This document shows, piece after piece, positions 27,571-36,900 of a DNA stretch of 38,340 nucleotides. The DNA is from Bacteroidota bacterium (GTDB lineage: Bacteria; Bacteroidota; Bacteroidia; Chitinophagales; Chitinophagaceae): positions 1 to 38,340 of the forward strand of contig CANHAE010000006.1 of assembly GCA_947458915.1 (NCBI GenBank), given 5' to 3'. Position 1 is the first letter of the stretch; every line of letters begins with the position of its first letter. The position numbers were made by a program, and so were the translations under genes. The notes under the pieces were generated by a model that was given only the letters and a program-made list of their open reading frames with translations, did no database searches and had not been told where the DNA came from.

Positions 27571-28514
27571 GACAGCAAAAAATATATAACCGTGGGTTTG
27601 CATTAGCCATTATAGGAACACTTTTGTTTTCAACAAAAGCCATTTGGATTAAACTTTGTTTTAAAGAAAGTAATATTGACGCAACTACCTTATTAATGTT
27701 GCGCATGTTATTATCATTGCCTTTATATATTTTAATGCTACTTTATTTAAAAAAGCGCAATGCACAACCATTAAAAAAATCACACTATATATGGGCAATT
27801 GCCCTGGGCTTGCTTGGTTATTACCTAAGTAGTTTATTTGATTTTATAGGCTTACAATATGTATCCGCTGGTATTGAAAGAATTATTTTGTTCATTTATC
27901 CAACCTTAGCGGTACTTATTAATTTTTGGATTTTTAAAGTACCCATTACCAAAAAACAATGGCTGGCAATAAGTATCACTTATATTGGAATTGCAATTGC
28001 CTATTGGGGTGAATTTTCGCATTTACCAAACACCTCGAATTTTGTATTTGGTTCAATAATGGTTTTGTTATGTGGAATTACCTATGCATTTTACCTAGTT
28101 GGTACTGGAAAATTGGTACCCTTAATGGGATCAAGCCTTTATACCAGTATTGCTATGCTCGCAGCAAGCGTAGGAATTTTTAGTCATTACTTAGTGCGTT
28201 CGATTTATTCAAATGGCTTTATGAATGCCATCAGCTACCAAATCCCTACAAATATTGTTTGGTATATTGTTGGATTAGCGTTGTTTGCTACGGTAATCCC
28301 TTCCTTTTTATTAAGTAGTGGCATGAAAAGAATAGGAAGTAACGATTTAGCTATTATAACTAGTATTGGACCAGTTTCCACTTTATTCCAAGCAAACTTT
28401 ATATTAAAGGAGCCCTTGCTATGGCAACAAGCAATAGGCACTGCATTTGTTATAGCAGGAGTAGTACTGGTACAAAAATTTGGGGTGAACACGACGCATC
28501 CCGAAAATGCCTAA
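27557..28514 (+). CDS. EamA/DMT-family transporter; N-terminus disrupted or noncanonical (see findings)
   Basis: About 10 hydrophobic helices, GIAIAYWGEF, ILKEPLLWQQAIGTAFVIAGVVLVQ. The intact frame runs from 27558; ORF track starts at TTG 27624 inside TM1; ATG 27557 is one base out of frame. Confidence 0.8.
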
Positions 28515-28530
28515 GTAAAAATATTGCAGG

Positions 28531-29514
28531 TTAAATAACCAATAAACTACAACCTCTTCTATCGCTACTATCCATTCTCCCTATAATTTCAAAGCTACCG
28601 TCCTCATGTAAATGTCCTATATCCTCAGTGGCAATAAAAGCGCAGCTGTAAGCATTCGCTAAATCAATTACATGTATCACCCCTTTGCCGGAAGTTTTCA
28701 ATATCCCGGGGGCATCTTCCTCTCCTACTAAAATTTTCATCCATGGTGGGCAACGAAATAAACCATCCCCAATTGAATAGGCTTGACTTAGCAGTTCAGT
28801 CATGCCGTATTCCGAATGTATATTTTCTACTCCAAACCCTTTTTTTAAATGCGCATGTAAGGCTGGCTTAAGCATCTCTAATTTCCTGCCCTTCATTCCT
28901 CCAGTCTCCATTATTATGGTGTATAGTAATTTTTGAGGGAATGCTTCCATGAAATCAATTAATGCAAAACTTACCCCAATTAAAAGCGTTTTTTGTTTCC
29001 TACCTTCTAGTCCCTTAATTAATTTGTCGAGCGTTTCAAATTCATTTAGGTAAAAACCACTTTCCTTATGCCCCGATAGTTGAATGAGTTTATCCACCAT
29101 ATATACCAAGGAAGAATGTTTACGTTCTAAATAAGACGGTAGTAGGCCAATGATGCAATAATCGGAGATATTGCCATAAAATAAATTGAAACATTTTATA
29201 AAACTCTGCTCATACAAATTTATATCCCCAACCCAATGTTTGCTTACTACGTCTTGTGTTGTACCGCTACTTTCAAATAAAGTGGAAGGTTGCTCCCCAA
29301 CATAAACAGGATGTGACTTAAAAAAAGCAATTGGTAAAAAAGGAATTTGATGCACCCCGTTTATGAGTGGATTTTCCTGTTTCGAAAACTCAATCCATTG
29401 CTTATACACAGGGTTATGCGTTGCCTGAAATTCAAACATTTTTTTACTCCTTGACAAAAAATTGTCAGCAGTTAAATTCCATAATGCACTTGTATCAAAA
29501 TTAGGGTAGTTCAT
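28531..29514 (-). CDS. LuxE-like acyl-protein synthetase/ligase family protein
   Basis: IPFLPIAFFKSHPVYVG...LFESSGTTQDVVSKHWV (AMP-binding-like SSGTT), SEYGMTELLSQAYSIGDGLFRCPPWMKIL; LuxE-domain layout. Confidence 0.85.
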   Translation of the reverse strand: MNYPNFDTSALWNLTADNFLSRSKKMFEFQATHNPVYKQWIEFSKQENPLINGVHQIPFLPIAFFKSHPVYVGEQPSTLFESSGTTQDVVSKHWVGDINLYEQSFIKCFNLFYGNISDYCIIGLLPSYLERKHSSLVYMVDKLIQLSGHKESGFYLNEFETLDKLIKGLEGRKQKTLLIGVSFALIDFMEAFPQKLLYTIIMETGGMKGRKLEMLKPALHAHLKKGFGVENIHSEYGMTELLSQAYSIGDGLFRCPPWMKILVGEEDAPGILKTSGKGVIHVIDLANAYSCAFIATEDIGHLHEDGSFEIIGRMDSSDRRGCSLLVI

Positions 29515-29537
29515 CCTGTTATATCACTCTATTTTTA

Positions 29538-29545
29538 CAAAAGTA
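29538..29545 (-). promoter_or_regulatory. Candidate -7 box (TACTTTTG) for the LuxE-like gene
   Basis: Minus-strand exact TAnnTTTG 24 nt before the ATG; no -33 TTTG at standard spacing. Confidence 0.35.
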
Positions 29546-29602
29546 TCGTTATTATAGACAATATAGAAGAGAAAACAGCCAAAACTAACCTCAATAAGCC
29601 TT

Positions 29603-29629
29603 ATACTAATTAAAAACAATAATTAGTAT
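29603..29629. promoter_or_regulatory. Inverted repeat, candidate operator upstream of M42-GATase-ATP-grasp operon
   Basis: ATACTAATT-AAAAACAAT-AATTAGTAT, perfect 9-bp arms, 30 nt before ATG 29660, in the intergenic region shared with the divergent LuxE-like gene. Confidence 0.5.
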
Positions 29630-29659
29630 CTTGCAGGGGTGTAATTCAAACTAAATATT

Positions 29660-30787
29660 ATGGCAAAAGACGCTGCAAAAAAAACAAGTACAAAAGTAAG
29701 TAAAGTGTTAATTCAAGAAAATGCATACCAGTTTCTTAAGGACTATATCAATAACCCATCGCCTGTTGGTTTTGAATCGAGTGGTCAAAAGATATGGCTT
29801 AACTACCTAAAAAAATACGTAGATACTACTTTTACCGATCCTTACGGAACGGCAGTTGGTGTCATAAATCCCGAGCATCCTTTTAAAGTAGTTATTGAAG
29901 CACATGCCGATGAAATTAGTTGGTTTGTAAATTATATTACAGAGCAAGGATTGATTCATTTAAAAAGAAACGGCGGCGTCGACCATCAAATTGCACCTTC
30001 GATGCGTGTTTGGATACATGGGAAAAAGGGGCCTGTAAAAGCTGTTTTTGGATGGCCTGCAATTCACACAAGAATGGGTAATGCTGAACAAAAGGAACCA
30101 CAACCAAAAGTAGAGACCTTAACCCTCGATTGTGGTGCAAGAAGCAAGAAAGATGTTGAAGCATTAGGCATACACATAGGCTCGGTTGTAACTTATACCG
30201 ATGGTTTTGACGAACTAGCACATGACTTTATTATTGGTCGCGCGTTTGATAATAGAATTGGTGGATTTATGATTGCAGAAGTTGCAAGAAAATTAAAAGA
30301 AAATAAAAAAACATTGCCATTCGGTTTATATATTGTAAATGCCGTACAAGAAGAAATTGGCTTAAGAGGCGCTGAAATGATCGCAAGAAGAATTAAACCA
30401 AATATTGCCATTATTACCGACGTAACACACGATACGAATACCCCTACTATAAATAAAGCAATAGAAGGTGATATTCAATCGGGTAAAGGACCAACTCTTT
30501 CTTATGCTCCAGCAATTCATAATAAATTATTGGCAATAGTAGAAGAAGTGGCAAATAACAAAAAAATTCCAGTGCAATTCCATGCATTAACAAGAAGTAC
30601 TGGAACAGATACTGATAGTTTTGCTTACGCAAATGACGGTTGTCCTTCAGTATTAATTTCAATTCCACTAAGATATATGCATACAACAGTTGAAATGATT
30701 CATAAAAAAGATATTATTGATACCATTGATTTGATGTATGAAACATTGCTTAAGTTATCACCAAAGACTAATTTAAGTTACTTATAA
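29660..30787 (+). CDS. M42-family metallopeptidase (glutamyl/deblocking aminopeptidase-like)
   Basis: NNPSPVGFES, IEAHADEISWFVNYI, RAFDNRIGGFMIAEV, VQEEIGLRGAEM, ITDVTHDTNTP, TGTDTDSFAYANDGCPSVLISIPLRYMHTTVEMIHKKDI: M42 motifs complete. Confidence 0.93.
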   Translation: MAKDAAKKTSTKVSKVLIQENAYQFLKDYINNPSPVGFESSGQKIWLNYLKKYVDTTFTDPYGTAVGVINPEHPFKVVIEAHADEISWFVNYITEQGLIHLKRNGGVDHQIAPSMRVWIHGKKGPVKAVFGWPAIHTRMGNAEQKEPQPKVETLTLDCGARSKKDVEALGIHIGSVVTYTDGFDELAHDFIIGRAFDNRIGGFMIAEVARKLKENKKTLPFGLYIVNAVQEEIGLRGAEMIARRIKPNIAIITDVTHDTNTPTINKAIEGDIQSGKGPTLSYAPAIHNKLLAIVEEVANNKKIPVQFHALTRSTGTDTDSFAYANDGCPSVLISIPLRYMHTTVEMIHKKDIIDTIDLMYETLLKLSPKTNLSYL

Positions 30788-31572
30788 TGGTCACTCCCCC
30801 GCTTCAAATTGCTATTATAGATATGTACGACGGCGAACCCAACTTGGGGAAGCGTTGTATACATGGCATTCTTGAAAAATGGAGTAAGGCTAGGAATATT
30901 GAGATAAAATCAACTATTTTTCGGTTAAGAAATTATATCGAAATTCCAGATGATCATTTTGACATATACATTTCAACAGGCGGGCCGGGCTCCCCGTTGG
31001 ATAGCAAGCATGTAGATTGGGATAATTTATATACAGCATGGCTTGAAAAAATGGTACAAATGGGAAAGCCCGTTTTTTTAATATGTCACAGTTTTCAAAT
31101 TGCTTGCAGACATTTTGAAATTGGTACAGTTAGTTTAAGAAGGTCTAGTCAGGTAGGCATATTACCAGTTCATCCATTAACAGCAGATAGCCTTTTCGAT
31201 AACTTACAAGACCCCTTTTATGCTTTAGAAAGTAGACACTACCAAATAACGGAACCAAATGACGAGAAAATCAAAAATATTGGAGCCGAAATACTGGCAC
31301 TAGAAAAAATAAGACCAAATATTCCTTTAGAAAGGGCCATAATGGCGGTAAAATTTACCGAAAAAATGTATGGTGTTCAATTTCATCCTGAAGCAGAACC
31401 TGACACATTATCTTCCTTTTTTAACGAGGCAAGTACTAAAAAATCAATCGTCGACGAGTTTGGAATAGAAAAATGGGATCAAATTATTCAACATTTAAAC
31501 GACCCGAATACACTCGAAACTACCTATGCTAATTTTATCCCGAATTTTTTAGATAAAGCAATACAGGAATGA
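30787..31572 (+). CDS. Class I glutamine amidotransferase-like protein
   Basis: DIYISTGGPGSPLD, VFLICHSFQIACRHF (Cys nucleophile region), YGVQFHPEAEPD (His-x-Glu). ATG overlaps upstream TAA (TAATG). Confidence 0.88.
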   Translation: MVTPPLQIAIIDMYDGEPNLGKRCIHGILEKWSKARNIEIKSTIFRLRNYIEIPDDHFDIYISTGGPGSPLDSKHVDWDNLYTAWLEKMVQMGKPVFLICHSFQIACRHFEIGTVSLRRSSQVGILPVHPLTADSLFDNLQDPFYALESRHYQITEPNDEKIKNIGAEILALEKIRPNIPLERAIMAVKFTEKMYGVQFHPEAEPDTLSSFFNEASTKKSIVDEFGIEKWDQIIQHLNDPNTLETTYANFIPNFLDKAIQE

Positions 31573-32765
31573 TTCCAACAATTAGAAATAAATTTAATGC
31601 TCAATTTTCCGAAGCTAAATATGAAAATTACTTAGCTGAATTAGAAGTGAAATATCCGGGATGTGTTGAATTTAGAATTGCAGAAACTCCTTTGTTTGTG
31701 CCAAAAGCGTTCAAGAAAAAATTAATAGAAGTAAGTGAATATATTAGCAACGTAATACTAGGGACTGATTTTAATAAACTAACCGAACAAGCCACTCCTG
31801 TTGAATACAAAGTCCCTAACGAAACTCCTTTCCCGGAATGTGTAGTTATGGATTTTGCCGTAACTAAAAATGCTTATGACGAATTGGAGCCACAGTTAAT
31901 TGAATTACAAGGATTCCCTTCCTTGTTTGCCTTTGAAATACTACAAGACCACACAATTAGAAACAATTACGCAATTCCAGACGGTTTCGGTGGTTATTTA
32001 AATGGATACAATGAATTTAAATACATAAATCACTTAAAAAATTTAATTCAGGGTACTAATCACAAACACACAATATTATTAGAACTATTCCCACATCAAC
32101 AAAAAACCAGGATTGATTTTTATTGCACACAACAATATACTGGTATCCCTATTGTATGCATAAGTGAAATATATAACAAGGGGAATAAATTGTATTACGA
32201 ACGAGAAGGAAACGATTTTTTAATAGAACGTATATATAACCGATTGGTTTGGGACGAATTGAAAACGCAACCTGCCGAAATTCAATTAAAACGCGACTTG
32301 CTTTTAAAGGACTTAGATGTTGAATGGGTAAACCATCCAAATCATTTCTACAGAATAAGTAAATACCTGCTTCCCTTCTTGTCACACAAATATGTGCCAG
32401 AAGCCATACAACTAAACTTATTAGTTAACATCCCAAAACATTTGGAAGAATGGGTTTTAAAACCCTTATATTCTTTTGCTGGGCAAGGCGTACTGATTGA
32501 TGTAACCGAAGAAGCTATCACTAATATCACGAACAAAGCACAATGGATATTACAAAAGAAAGTAGACTACGCACCAATTGTAATAACCCCAACCGGGCCT
32601 GCAAAAGCAGAAATTCGATTGTTTTGTTTTTACGATGCTATTCAAAAAAAATATATCGCTACCAATAACCTAACCCGATTAAGTAAAGGAAAAATGATTG
32701 GTGTAGACTATAACAAAACTGCCACCTGGGTAGGTGGCAGTTTAGCTTATTTCGAAAATGATTAG
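31569..32765 (+). CDS. Divergent ATP-grasp-like protein, possibly circularly permuted; function unknown
   Basis: LIELQGFPSLFAFE, EEWVLKPLYSFAGQGVLIDV, WILQKKVDYAPIV, KAEIRLFCFYD, NLTRLSKGKMIGVDYNKTATWVGGS; ATGA 4-nt overlap with upstream gene. Confidence 0.75.
   Translation: MIPTIRNKFNAQFSEAKYENYLAELEVKYPGCVEFRIAETPLFVPKAFKKKLIEVSEYISNVILGTDFNKLTEQATPVEYKVPNETPFPECVVMDFAVTKNAYDELEPQLIELQGFPSLFAFEILQDHTIRNNYAIPDGFGGYLNGYNEFKYINHLKNLIQGTNHKHTILLELFPHQQKTRIDFYCTQQYTGIPIVCISEIYNKGNKLYYEREGNDFLIERIYNRLVWDELKTQPAEIQLKRDLLLKDLDVEWVNHPNHFYRISKYLLPFLSHKYVPEAIQLNLLVNIPKHLEEWVLKPLYSFAGQGVLIDVTEEAITNITNKAQWILQKKVDYAPIVITPTGPAKAEIRLFCFYDAIQKKYIATNNLTRLSKGKMIGVDYNKTATWVGGSLAYFEND
32716..32743 (+). other. 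Perfect 12-bp hairpin inside the 3' end of the ATP-grasp ORF
   Basis: AAACTGCCACCT-GGGT-AGGTGGCAGTTT, 22 nt before the stop codon end at 32765. Confidence 0.75.
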
Positions 32766-32788
32766 CAAATACAACTCATTCTTTTATT

Positions 32789-33943
32789 TTACTCTTCAGC
32801 ACTGTTTTTTAGTTTCATCATTAATGTATAGGCATTCTTTGTGACTACTTCTTGATTGCCTAATGGTGTAATTATTTCTACAAACCCATTGGTTGACAAG
32901 CCAGTCTCTACTGGAACCAATTTATAGGAATCGTTAGCCACTTTCAAAAAAACATGTGGTTTATTTTCCCATTTTACAATAGCATCTTCAGGTATTGCAT
33001 TCACTTTTGCATTGCTTAATTCTATTTCAGCATTCGCAAAAGTACCTGGATACAAATTCTTAACGGGACTAGCTAAATGGCAATGCACATCAGTACTTCG
33101 GTTTTCATTAATATTTGGTGTAAATACAATTATGCTAGCTTTATGCTTTTCCTTAATATTATTATTAATATAATAAGTTACCTTATTGCCTATTTTCAAA
33201 TTAGAAGCGTCGTTTTCAAAAACAGTTAACCTTAAGTGTAGGTCACTTGGGTCAACTATTTCAAATAATACATCAGTCGGTGATACATACTTTCCTATAT
33301 TAACATTCACTTTTGTTACATAACCACTAATTGGTGCATAAAAATTTACTGCTCTTGAAATATTTTTTTCGTTAAGTGTTAATGGATTCAACCCTATTAA
33401 CTTAAGCTTTTCACTCAATGCTTTAACCATGTATTTTTGACTTTCGTATTCACTTTTAGCCAATTGAAACAATTTGTCACTTGTTGCTTTTGTTTCACTT
33501 AAAGTTTTTTGTCTGTTAAAATCGGCTTCTAAGTAGGTTAATTTACTTTTTGATGTCAGGTAGTCCTCTTGTAATTGAATATAAGAAGGGTCTTCAAGTG
33601 TAGCTAGCACAGCTCCTTTTTTCACTAGGGTTCCAGGAATAAGGCTGGTTTTTTTTAAGTACCCACCCAGTGGGATACTTATTGATACAATATTACTCGG
33701 CGGTACGTCAATTACGCCACTCACTTTTATAATTTTATGCATCTCCTTCTTTTCAATAATACCAGAAATAATATTTGCACTCTTCAACTGTGCCGGACTT
33801 AATACTACTATATCAGCTACCACATTTTCATTTGTGACAGTTTTACTATCGGTTGTAATTTCTTTATCCTTTTTTGTGCTAGTGCAAGCAAAAAGGGCAA
33901 CACAGCATAATAGGATTACTAAATGATTTGATTTCATAAACAT
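32789..33943 (-). CDS. RND efflux periplasmic adaptor lipoprotein (CusB/CzcB-like)
   Basis: Lipobox CCVALFAC; LGGYLKKTSLIPGTLVKKGAVLATLEDPSYIQLQEDYL; FYAPISGYVTKVNVNIGKYVSPTDVLFEIVDPSDLHLRLTVFE. Confidence 0.92.
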   Translation of the reverse strand: MFMKSNHLVILLCCVALFACTSTKKDKEITTDSKTVTNENVVADIVVLSPAQLKSANIISGIIEKKEMHKIIKVSGVIDVPPSNIVSISIPLGGYLKKTSLIPGTLVKKGAVLATLEDPSYIQLQEDYLTSKSKLTYLEADFNRQKTLSETKATSDKLFQLAKSEYESQKYMVKALSEKLKLIGLNPLTLNEKNISRAVNFYAPISGYVTKVNVNIGKYVSPTDVLFEIVDPSDLHLRLTVFENDASNLKIGNKVTYYINNNIKEKHKASIIVFTPNINENRSTDVHCHLASPVKNLYPGTFANAEIELSNAKVNAIPEDAIVKWENKPHVFLKVANDSYKLVPVETGLSTNGFVEIITPLGNQEVVTKNAYTLMMKLKNSAEE

Positions 33944-33947
33944 ATTT

Positions 33948-36900
33948 TTAATTATTTGAACTTATTTTTTCGATTTCTATTGCCGCCTCGTTAAGTTGTT
34001 GAATATAATTAAAATACTCACTTCTTACTTGCATTGCCTGATTTACAATCATTACCCATTCCAAATACCCAATTTCGCCTAGGTTTAATTTGTTAGTCGC
34101 TGTGGTGATTAGTAATGCTGCATTTGGCATACTTGTTTTTTGAAAATTATCCACTAGTTTTTTGTTTTCCAAATAAAACAGGATTGCATCTGTCAAGCTT
34201 GCCTTTAATTGTTGTTTAACAGCTAGCTGTTCTAGCTTATTTTGTTGCACCAATATATTGCCGGCATTAATCCTAGCACGTTGTGCCCCTGAAAAAATAG
34301 GTATAGCTACTCCAAAGTTTACAGAAGTAAAACGAGTATCCTTACCATAATAGGTTTCAGACTTGTCAGCCCCTGATTGCCACCCAATAAAAGTATTTGA
34401 ATTATACCCTACATTAACAGAAGGTGCTAATTTACTTTTCTCTAGCTTCACCAATTGACTAGCGTGTAAAATATTTTTTTCTTGCAACCTTAGCAAAGGT
34501 GTTTCTTCTAACATAAGCAAGTCAGGCAATACACCTAATTCGTATTTAATATTATCTGCCGCAGGTTGGTATAATTTTTCACAATTTATTAGTAAATTAA
34601 ACTGATTTAATAAAACAGTATACCCTGCATTTAACGCTAATAATTGATTCGAGATTTGAGCTAGTTGATTTTCAGCTGTTACTTTTTCTAATATATCCGC
34701 AGTTCCGGCATTAAAGCGCTGTTTAGTTTTGGCAGCAAATTGGCTATAGATACTATCTGATTCCATTAATAGGATCCTTTTTTGCTGCAATAAAAGTATT
34801 TGATAAAAATGCTTTTTGATATTCGTTTTTAAATCAATATCTTTTTGCAATTTATTCAGTTTGCTAATTTCAATATTTGACTGCAATACATTTCCCTGAT
34901 TTTTATAAACAGTTGGAAACTGAATTGTCTGAGAAATTCCAATCCGATTGTCATTTTGAAAACTATTTATCTTTCCATATCCAAAATCAACAATAGTCTT
35001 GTCAATTTCTATATTGTTTTTTCTGAGCGCTTGGTTATAGTTTACTTGCTTACTAGCTGCACTTATAAATGTATTGTTATTTAGGGCGCTATCCATAGCT
35101 GCCTTTAGGGTAATTTTGTTTTGTGCTATTGCAGGCGACTGTAAAACACATAAGGCCAAAACAACTATTATTGTTTTTTTATTCATTGTTAAATAGCTAA
35201 TTCCTTTTTCGAAAAGGATATATAATACTGGTAATACAAATAAAGTAAGCATGGTAGATATAATTAATCCCCCTATAACCACAGTTGCTAAAGGCTTTTG
35301 CACTTCCCCACCAGCCCCTGTACTTATAGCCATTGGGATAAACCCTAGTGCAGGCACGAATGCAGTCATAAGCACTGCCCTTAATTTTGATTTGGTTGCA
35401 TGAATAACAATTCGCTTCACATCATGCCATCCTTCAGATTTTAATCGGTTAAATTCAGAGACTAATAAAATACCATTTAAAACCGCAACACCGAATAATG
35501 CAATAAACCCTACGCCTGCTGAAATACTAAATGGCATATCTCTGACCCATAATGCAAACACACCTCCCATTGCGGACAATGGAATTGCACTATAAATTAA
35601 CAAGCCATTTTTTGCAGAACCAAATGCAAAATACAATAACAATAATATTAGTAGTAAAGCAATTGGCAATACAATACTCAACCTAGCTTTTGCCGCATTC
35701 ATATTCTCAAAGGAACCTCCATAAACAATGGTATAACCCTTTTGCAATTGTAATTTTTGATCAATTTTTTTCTGCAATTCTTGCATGATAGTTTGTACAT
35801 CTCTGCCGCTAACATTAAATCCTACAATAATTCTTCGTTTGGTATTTTCTCGTTGAATTTGATTGACCCCTTCAATTTCCTCAATACCTGCTACATAAGC
35901 TAGCGGGATTTGCGTACCTGTTGCAGTAGTGATATATAAGTTTTGGATGTCAGCGATGTTTTTCCTAGCATCCCCATCTAACCTAACAACCATATCAAAT
36001 CGCTTTTCTTCTTCATACACTTGCCCTGCAATTTGGCCCGCAAAAGCAGTATTCACTACTTTATTTACATCCATCACATTCAAGCCATACTTTGCCATAC
36101 CCTCTCGGTTGTATTTAATAACTACCTGTGGCATACCGGTTACTTTTTCTTCATAAATATTAACTGCACCATCCACTGTTTTAATAATTTCATTTAATTG
36201 ATGCGCATATTGAGTTAAGGAATCTAAATTTTCACCAAATATTTTACAAACCACGTCCTGTCTAGCACCCGTCATTAATTCGTTAAACCTCATTTGAACA
36301 GGAAACTGAAATCCTACAGTTATACCAGGTACTTGCTCCAATATCTTAGTCATTTTCATACTTAACTCGTTAAACGATTTAGCTGAAGTCCATTCTTTCT
36401 TGTCTTTCAAAATTACCATCATATCTCCTGCCTCAAATGGCATAGGGTCGGTTGGTACTTCAGCACTACCAATTTTAGTGACAATTTTTTCAACTTCAGG
36501 AAAACTATCAATAAGTAACTTAGCAGCTTTTTGTGTTGACTCAATGGTATTACTCAAATTGCTCCCCGTTAAAACCCTTGTTTCCACAGCAAAATCACCC
36601 TCTTCTAACTGAGGAATGAATTCTCCTCCCATATTCATTAAAATAATAGCTGATAAACCAAATAAAACTGTTGTAGCAACTAAAACCATTTTAGGAATCA
36701 TTAACACCTTACTTAAAATTGGTTGGTACATTTTTTCTAACCAAGCCATTAATTTATCAGTGATATTCTTTTTATGGTTTAGTTTTTTATTTAAAACTAA
36801 CGCAGCCATCATGGGTACATAAGTGACAGAAAGTATAAAGGCTCCAAAAATGGCAAAGGCAATAGTATAAGCCATTGGCTTAAACATTTTACCTTCAATT

